The position numbers were made by a program, and so were the translations under genes. From JBCBZH01 sp039815415 (GTDB taxonomy: Bacteria > Bacteroidota > Rhodothermia > Rhodothermales > Rubricoccaceae), in assembly GCA_039815415.1 (NCBI GenBank), contig JBCBZH010000049.1, positions 1 through 19,401 on the forward strand: a stretch of DNA of 19,401 nucleotides, given 5' to 3'. Of the stretch, positions 14,612 through 19,401 are shown in pieces. Position 1 is the stretch's first letter. Every line of letters begins with the position of its first letter. The notes under the pieces were generated by a model. It did no database searches. It had not been told where the DNA came from and saw only the letters and a list, made by a program, of their open reading frames with translations.

Positions 14612-14631
14612 CCGCCAGCTCGAGCTGGCGG
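14612..14631. repeat. Perfect 20-bp palindrome made of two overlapping 10-mers
   Basis: CCGCCAGCTCGAGCTGGCGG reads the same on both strands. It is two head-to-head copies of the window's iterated word sharing their central CG. It could fold into a hairpin, though no T-tract follows. Confidence 0.9.
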
Positions 14632-14708
14632 GACCTGAGCGGGCAGCAGGCGTAGACGGCGCTGCGGGTCGCCAACTCGGCGATCCGGCTCACCCACACC
14701 CCACCCGC

Positions 14709-15974
14709 GTGCGCGAATCGAACGGCGAACCCCAGGTCGGCTACCTCGAGCTGCTGCGTACCAACGCCAATGTGCGTCGGATCTGGGGCGGCGCCATCGT
14801 CTCCAACTTCGGCGACTGGTTCAACACGCTGGCGCTCTACCGCGTGGTTCTGGATCTCTCGGGCTCCGAGATGGCGCTCGGGGCCGTGTTTCTGACCAAG
14901 CTGCTGCCGCTCGCGCTGGCGTCGCCGCTGGCGGGCGTCATCGTGGACCGCGTCAACCGCAAGCGCCTGATGATCGGCAGTGACCTGGTGCGGGCGGTCA
15001 TCGTGCTCGGCTTTCTGTTCATCGACGACGCGAGCGATCTGTGGCTGCTCTACGTGCTGGCGGCGGCTCAGATCGTCGTCAGCTCGGTGTTCATCCCCGC
15101 CAAGAATGCCGTGCTGCCCAACATTGCCTCGCCGCGCGAGCTGTTGACAGCCAACGCGCTGCTCTCCGCCACCTGGTCGGTGATGCTGGCCGTTGGCGCC
15201 GCCGCGGGTGGCTTCGCCGTGGATGCCTTCGGCGTCGAGGCCGTGTTCATCTTCGATGCCGGGACCTACCTCCTTAGCGCGGTCATTCTGGCACGGCTGA
15301 CGGTGCCGCCCCGCGTGCCGGAGGCGGCCACCGGAAGTGTCGTTGGGGCCGCCGCGCGGCAGATCGCAGCGGGGTGGCGCTACCTCCAACGGCGCCCGGA
15401 GGTGGGCCGGATGGCATTTGCCAAGGCCACCTGGGGACTCGGTGGGGGCGGCCTCGTGCTGGCCCTCACGCTCGTCGGCGATCAGCTCTTTCCAGGGGGC
15501 AGCACGGCGGGCATTGGCATTCTGTTCGCAGCGCGTGGGGCTGGGACCGGGCTCGGGCCGATTCTCGGACGGGCCCTCTTCCGTGACGAACGGCAGTGGC
15601 CGGTGGTGCTCGGCGTCTGTGTGATGCTGAGCGGTCTCGGCTACGTGGCCATCGCGTTGTTGTCGAGCTGGGCCGCTCTAGTGGTCGGGCTGGTGGTGAT
15701 GGCCCACGCGGCAAGCGGCGCCAACTGGGTGTTCTCCACCACGCTTCTCCAGCAGCGCGCAGAGGACACCTACCGGGGCCGCGTCTTCGCCACCGACTGG
15801 CTGATGGTGACCATCGTGGAGAGCGTGTCCATTCTGGTCGCCAGCGCGTTGCTGGAGCGCGGCATGGCTCTCGAGTGGGTGATTCTGGGGCTTGCAGGGA
15901 CGCAGGTCGTGTCTGGCCTCATCTGGATGATGACGGTGGTTCCAGCAGAGCGCCGACGTGAAGCCCTGGCTTGA
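14709..15974 (+). CDS. MFS transporter (DHA3-like)
   Basis: This 421-residue major facilitator protein has about 10-12 membrane helices visible as hydrophobic runs (for example LVRAVIVLGFLFI, LLYVLAAAQIVV, SVMLAVGAAAGGFAVDAF, VVLGVCVMLSGLGYVAIALL, WAALVVGLVVMAHAA). The loop between helices 2 and 3 has the MFS motif A form GVIVDRVNRKRLMIG. The N-terminus (LRTNANVRRIWGGAIVSNFGDWFNTLALYRVVLDLSGS) is typical of the DHA3/macrolide-efflux-like and enterobactin-exporter-like group. It is probably a proton-coupled exporter of small molecules; the substrate is unknown. No ATG lies at the natural start, so the GTG at 14709 (giving RESNGEPQVGYLELLRTNANVRR) is used; sequence upstream of it is Arg-rich and crosses repeats. 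The stop is followed by a hairpin. Confidence 0.88.
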   Translation: MRESNGEPQVGYLELLRTNANVRRIWGGAIVSNFGDWFNTLALYRVVLDLSGSEMALGAVFLTKLLPLALASPLAGVIVDRVNRKRLMIGSDLVRAVIVLGFLFIDDASDLWLLYVLAAAQIVVSSVFIPAKNAVLPNIASPRELLTANALLSATWSVMLAVGAAAGGFAVDAFGVEAVFIFDAGTYLLSAVILARLTVPPRVPEAATGSVVGAAARQIAAGWRYLQRRPEVGRMAFAKATWGLGGGGLVLALTLVGDQLFPGGSTAGIGILFAARGAGTGLGPILGRALFRDERQWPVVLGVCVMLSGLGYVAIALLSSWAALVVGLVVMAHAASGANWVFSTTLLQQRAEDTYRGRVFATDWLMVTIVESVSILVASALLERGMALEWVILGLAGTQVVSGLIWMMTVVPAERRREALA

Positions 15975-16003
15975 CGGCTGGAAAGGGGCCGCCCCCAACC
16001 GTC
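15973..16003 (+). terminator. Hairpin after the MFS gene
   Basis: GACGG (15973-15977) pairs with CCGTC (15999-16003) and GGGG (15985-15988) with CCCC (15992-15995). The outer stem overlaps the stop codon. No T-tract follows, so termination is uncertain. Confidence 0.35.
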
Positions 16004-16121
16004 GATTCCGGGAAGACAAGGCTGCGGCTCATGACATCCGAGTGGCCCCCATGGTGAACGTCAAGGCTATAGACAAGCCGGAGGGGGCCGATATCGAGGA
16101 GAACTCGCCCCACCACCTTCC

Positions 16122-18122
16122 GTGTCGAACGGCGCCGACCTTTTCGGAACCGATGAGCCTTTGCCTGCCCTGATGGCGGCTCTCGAGCAGAGCCCCATCG
16201 GGGTGGTCCTGCTGGATGAGCACGGCGCGGTGACGTTCGAGAATGGCCGGTTCCGCCAGTCCGTGGGCGAAGGTGCCGACGAGAGCTGGGCCGAACGCCG
16301 AGTGGACACGCTGCCGGGGCTGGCCGGGCCGATCCGCGAGGCCACACGCCGCTTGGTGGCTCGAGGCATCGGGTTTCAGGAAATCGAGGGCACCTTCGAG
16401 CGGGCCGATGGGTCCCGGTGTCACCTGCTGGTGTCCGGCACGCCCATCCGCCGAGCTGGCGAAGAGCCATCGTCGTTTGTACTGACAGCGCTGGACGTGA
16501 CGCCGTGGCGCGAAGGGTCCGACGTCCAGGGATTCCAGGCCCGCATCGAGGCTGCAGAAAGCTCATTGCGGAATGCGGCGCTCTCGGCTCACAACACACT
16601 TGCGCTCCTCGAAGCAGGCGTCCGGAGTCTGGCCGAGGCGCTCGATGCTACGCGCGCCGACGCGCTGGTGAGCGTCGAGGATGGGCTCGAGGACGCCAGC
16701 TCGACCTTCGTCCGTTGTGCCTCGTGGCCGACGGCATCGGTCACGGAGGCCATCGACCTTCATACTGACGACTGGCCTGCGCTCAAGGCCGGACGCCCGG
16801 TGGTGGTGACACGTGGCGAACCCTCCGGCGATGCGCTCCTCAGCGCTCTCAGCGCGCCCCATGCCCTCCTGATTCCGTTCGACGGTGCGGCTCGAGGTGT
16901 CTTTCTGTTGGCCCGGTACCATCGTGCGTGGACGCCCGCGGAGCGAGCCGCAGCTGGTCGCCTCGCGGCCTTGTTCAGCACGCTCTGGGCCTGGGCGGAG
17001 GCGGAAGCTCGGTTCAGCCGGACAGTCGCGGACCTGGACGATGCACTCTTCACCATCGGGACGAGGGCAGACGGGCGCCGCGACTACATCTTCATCACGC
17101 CACAGGCCGAGGCGGTCACAGGTCTCGATCCCGATGCCCTGCTGTCCGGCGATGCCGACTGGGCTGACCTCGTCCACCCGGACGATCAGGCAGCGTTTAC
17201 AGCGCACGACGAGGCACTTCGGGCAGGCGTTCCGAGCCACGTCGATGTCCGTCTCCAGCTCGGCGGTGGCGAGACGGTCTGGGTCCGTGAGCGTGCCACG
17301 CCCAGTCTGGATGCTGCAGGCCGCCCGGTTTCTGGCGGCATCCTGACCGACATCAGTGCCCAGAAGGAGGCCGAGGCCATGCTGGACCGTGCGCGGCGCA
17401 TCGCCGAGCGGGCTGCACAGACGCGCATGGCGTTTCTACGCATGATGAGTCACGAGCTGCGGACGCCCCTCGGCGCCATCCGGGGCTTCGCGGAGCTGCT
17501 GGAAGACGAGATTCAGAGCTTGGACGCTCCGCCTGAGGCCGACGAGTTCGCCTCCACCATTCGCGAGAGCGCCACCCGCGCCCTCGAGCTGGTGTCCAAC
17601 CTGCTTGATCTGTCGCGCCTCGAGACCGAAGCACTCGATCTCCGTGCTATCCCGGTGGATGTTCGTGCTGTGGCTGAGGGCGTCACTGCCCGTCGCCAGC
17701 TCGAGGCGGAGACCCAAAGCCTCACCTTCAACGCCGATCTCGGGTCGCAGTCCGTGACCGTGATGGGGGACCCAGCACGGCTGGAGCAGGTGATCGATCA
17801 ACTCGTCTCGAATGCCATCAAGTTCACGCCGGAGGGGCGCGTCTCGGTGGGGCTCCGTGCGGCCGAGGGGACTGTCGAGCTGGCGGTAACCGACACAGGC
17901 GTCGGGATCGCGGATGACTTTCTAGATGGCCTGTTCGAGCCGTTCGCGCAGGAGGACCACCGGGTCAACCGTGACTTTGGAGGCTCTGGCCTCGGGCTGG
18001 CGATTGCCTCTCGTCTCGCGCGCCAGATGAACGGCCGTCTGGTGGTGGAGAGCGAGAAGGGCGTGGGGTCCACGTTCACGCTGGTGTTGCCAGTTGCGGG
18101 GGAACCAACCCCAAGCCGTTGA
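16122..18122 (+). CDS. Soluble PAS-GAF-PAS sensor histidine kinase
   Basis: This 666-residue cytoplasmic kinase has no signal peptide or membrane helix. In order: PAS domain about 18-128 (ALEQSPIGVVLLDEHGAVTFEN...LTALDVTPWRE), a GAF-like region about 150-295, a second PAS about 300-415 (YIFITPQAEAVTGLDPDALL, WADLVHPDD...GGILTDISAQKEAE), HisKA 435-500 with the phospho-acceptor H444 in FLRMMSHELRTPLGAIRGF, and the ATPase domain 545-658 with N564 (LVSNAIKFTPEG), DTGVGI (591-596) and GSGLGL (621-626). The start is a GTG at 16122; an ATG at 16173 is too close to the PAS core but possible. No response regulator gene is beside it. It ends 11 bases from the convergent queG; the bases between can form a short stem that includes both stop codons. 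Confidence 0.94.
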   Translation: MSNGADLFGTDEPLPALMAALEQSPIGVVLLDEHGAVTFENGRFRQSVGEGADESWAERRVDTLPGLAGPIREATRRLVARGIGFQEIEGTFERADGSRCHLLVSGTPIRRAGEEPSSFVLTALDVTPWREGSDVQGFQARIEAAESSLRNAALSAHNTLALLEAGVRSLAEALDATRADALVSVEDGLEDASSTFVRCASWPTASVTEAIDLHTDDWPALKAGRPVVVTRGEPSGDALLSALSAPHALLIPFDGAARGVFLLARYHRAWTPAERAAAGRLAALFSTLWAWAEAEARFSRTVADLDDALFTIGTRADGRRDYIFITPQAEAVTGLDPDALLSGDADWADLVHPDDQAAFTAHDEALRAGVPSHVDVRLQLGGGETVWVRERATPSLDAAGRPVSGGILTDISAQKEAEAMLDRARRIAERAAQTRMAFLRMMSHELRTPLGAIRGFAELLEDEIQSLDAPPEADEFASTIRESATRALELVSNLLDLSRLETEALDLRAIPVDVRAVAEGVTARRQLEAETQSLTFNADLGSQSVTVMGDPARLEQVIDQLVSNAIKFTPEGRVSVGLRAAEGTVELAVTDTGVGIADDFLDGLFEPFAQEDHRVNRDFGGSGLGLAIASRLARQMNGRLVVESEKGVGSTFTLVLPVAGEPTPSR

Positions 18123-18133
18123 GCTGGACGGGC

Positions 18134-19108
18134 TCAGCGCTCGAGCTGGCGGCGAGCGTTCTCCTGCGCCTGAGCCACATTCCGCAGCCACCCGTCTAGG
18201 CCCGTGCGCTTGATGGGGCTTTTGCGGAAGCGCTCGCGGAAGGCGTCGAGATCCAACTCGGCCCAGCTCGCCAGCTCGGTGTCGGTGACGCCCTCGCGAG
18301 GAAGGAAGCGCGCATCGCGGGTGGGGCGGGCAAACTTGTTCCAGGGGCACACATCCTGGCAGATATCGCAGCCGAAGATCCATGTGCCGAAGTCTTTCGC
18401 CAGCTCGGCCGGGAAGGCGTCGCCTCGGTGCTCGATGGTCCAGTACGAGATGCAGCGCTCGCCGTCGATCTGGTAGGGCTGGTCGAGGGCGCCGGTGGGG
18501 CAGGCGTCGAGGCATCGGGTGCAGGAGCCGCAATGGTCCGTGGTGAAGGGCGCGTCGGGCTGCAGGGGCACATCCACGATCAGCTCGCCGAGGAACACGA
18601 ACGAACCGTGCGAGCGGGTGAGGAGGTTGGTGTTCTTGCCCTGCCAGCCGAGGCCCGCGCGCTGGGCCCACGCCTTGTCCATGACAGGCGCCGAGTCTAC
18701 AAACGCACGTCCGCCCGCACCGCCGGTCTGTCGGTCGAGCCAGTCGAACAACTCGGCCAGTTTCTCCTTCATGACGTGGTGGTAGTCATCCCCCCAGGCA
18801 TAGCGGCTGACGGCTCCAGTGCTCGAGCGGGCGCCTCCGCCAGGGTTCAGGTGCGCCGGTTGGTGGTAGCTGTGGATCACCGAAACCACGCTCTGCGCCC
18901 CCGGCACCAGCTCGCGCGGATCGATGCGCTTGTCGAAGTGATTCTCCATCCAGCCCATCGTGCCGTGGCGTCCGTCGGCGAGCCAGGTCTCCAGGCGCCG
19001 GGCCTCTTCATCCAGCCGCTCAGCCTTGGCAATCCCACACGCATCGAAGCCGATGCGTAGGGCTTCGGCCTTAAGGTCCGCAGCGAGTCGGGCCGGTCGG
19101 TAGGTCAG
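18134..19108 (-). CDS. queG: Epoxyqueuosine reductase (non-canonical start)
   Basis: This is the cobalamin- and iron-sulfur-dependent enzyme that reduces epoxyqueuosine to queuosine at position 34 of tRNAs with GUN anticodons (Tyr, His, Asn, Asp). It has 324 residues from the proposed start. Landmarks: DLKAEALRIGFDACGIAKAE (11-30), DSAPVMDKAWAQRAGLGWQGKN (139-159), the first cluster C193-x2-C196-x2-C199-x3-C203-P, and the second cluster segment CDICQDVCPW (C247, C250, C254). The first ATG (18958) would lose 50 residues that match the family N-terminus. An in-frame TGA at 19123-19121 limits the frame, and the best start in between is CTG at 19108-19106. The C-terminal HEAT-repeat region of longer homologues is absent. 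Confidence 0.88.
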   Translation of the reverse strand: MTYRPARLAADLKAEALRIGFDACGIAKAERLDEEARRLETWLADGRHGTMGWMENHFDKRIDPRELVPGAQSVVSVIHSYHQPAHLNPGGGARSSTGAVSRYAWGDDYHHVMKEKLAELFDWLDRQTGGAGGRAFVDSAPVMDKAWAQRAGLGWQGKNTNLLTRSHGSFVFLGELIVDVPLQPDAPFTTDHCGSCTRCLDACPTGALDQPYQIDGERCISYWTIEHRGDAFPAELAKDFGTWIFGCDICQDVCPWNKFARPTRDARFLPREGVTDTELASWAELDLDAFRERFRKSPIKRTGLDGWLRNVAQAQENARRQLER

Positions 19109-19312
19109 TGGATCGGTGGGTCAGTGGCGTGGTCGCTCGCCAGCTCGAGGGCACGCCCGGTGCTCCGAGCAGCGCCGCCGTCCCATGCGACGGGGAGGGA
19201 GCAAGATCCGAACGGATTCATCCCATCGAGCTGGGGCTGTGGAGAAATCGCGCCCCGATGTGGGCAACTCGCCCTGCAGCGGCTTGACGCCCCGAGCTGG
19301 CGGGCCATCTTC

Positions 19313-19401
19313 GACTCACCGACTCACCGACTCACCGACTCACCGACTCACCGACTCACCGACTCACCGACTCACCGACTCACCGACTCACCGACTCACC
19401 G
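19313..19401. repeat. Perfect tandem array of an 8-bp unit, cut by the window end
   Basis: Eleven consecutive identical copies of GACTCACC (19313-19400) plus one further base run to the last position of the window. Because the unit is 8 bp, a change in copy number would shift any reading frame crossing it. The array lies upstream of queG on its transcript side. Confidence 0.97.

Larger units (their letters stand above)
14175..14708. other. Divergent intergenic region between the T9SS gene and the MFS gene
   Basis: These 534 bases separate two divergent genes and should contain both promoters, but no clear -35/-10 pair was found. They hold the second REP-like element (14390-14566), a 10-mer copy at 14207 and a double copy at 14612-14631. 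Open frames crossing the region have no protein-like features. Confidence 0.6.
291..19302. repeat. Iterated 10-mer CGAGCTGGCG (30 exact copies)
   Basis: Forward copies start at 291, 1238, 2750, 3460, 4140, 6638, 10888, 11678, 11781, 13756, 14621, 16452, 17876, 18142 and 19293. Reverse-complement copies (CGCCAGCTCG) start at 5474, 5626, 6592, 6663, 8147, 9335, 10622, 11603, 14207, 14613, 16694, 17694, 18269, 18398 and 19138. Nine-base versions occur at 756, 1210, 3055 and 8214. The base after the 10-mer (forward sense) is A or G in 26 copies, T in four and C in none. Coding copies are read in different frames as Glu-Leu-Ala, Arg-Gln-Leu, Ala-Ser-Ser or Arg-Ala-Gly. Confidence 0.95.

Noticed and set aside
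79..18122. Response regulator (79-699) and histidine kinase (16122-18122) as a cognate pair
   Set aside because: They lie 15 kb apart, and LuxR-type regulators normally pair with HisKA_3 kinases, not this HisKA type.

Overview
The window is GC-rich and gene-dense. It carries a long secreted protein with a type IX (Por) secretion C-terminal sorting domain, and most gene starts lack a clear Shine-Dalgarno sequence. Together these point to the Bacteroidota/Rhodothermota side of the tree, most likely a Rhodothermota member related to Rubricoccaceae or Salinibacter. That placement is inferred from gene content, not computed.

Layout from left to right. 79-5471, all + strand: a NarL/LuxR response regulator, a small exported protein, an orphan complex I subunit (nuoI), a DinB-like protein overlapping an alpha/beta hydrolase, the DNA polymerase III delta subunit (holA) and an ECF-type sigma factor. 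5472-6924, RNA region: a strong terminator, tRNA-Val(CAC), a second terminator, a gene-free stretch with a structured candidate, then on the minus strand tRNA-Arg(ACG), tRNA-His(GTG) and a degenerate tRNA-Tyr-like sequence. 6925-11167, + strand: a divergent MEMO-family protein followed after 20 bases by a Rossmann/DUF2520 protein, an unrecognised small protein, and lysS with an unusual C-terminal tail. 11171-11581: a REP-like inverted repeat directly in front of a small GIY-YIG nuclease gene. 11565-14174, minus strand: the T9SS cargo protein. 14175-14708: a divergent intergenic region with a second REP-like element and a perfect 20-bp palindrome. 14709-18122, + strand: an MFS transporter and a PAS-GAF-PAS histidine kinase. 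18134-19108, minus strand: queG, with no normal start codon. The window ends inside a perfect tandem array of an 8-bp unit.

The most striking signal is not a gene. The 10-mer CGAGCTGGCG (reverse complement CGCCAGCTCG) occurs exactly 30 times, 15 on each strand, against roughly 0.1-0.2 expected by chance at this base composition. It lies in coding sequence in several reading frames and in intergenic DNA, and the next base is a purine in 26 of 30 copies. It behaves like a genome-wide iterated DNA word, comparable in style to DNA uptake sequences or cyanobacterial HIP1.

Functionally the window is mostly housekeeping (replication, tRNA charging and modification, respiration) mixed with signalling and export. 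The second notable item is the pairing of a lone GIY-YIG nuclease with a REP-like element that recurs about 3 kb away.
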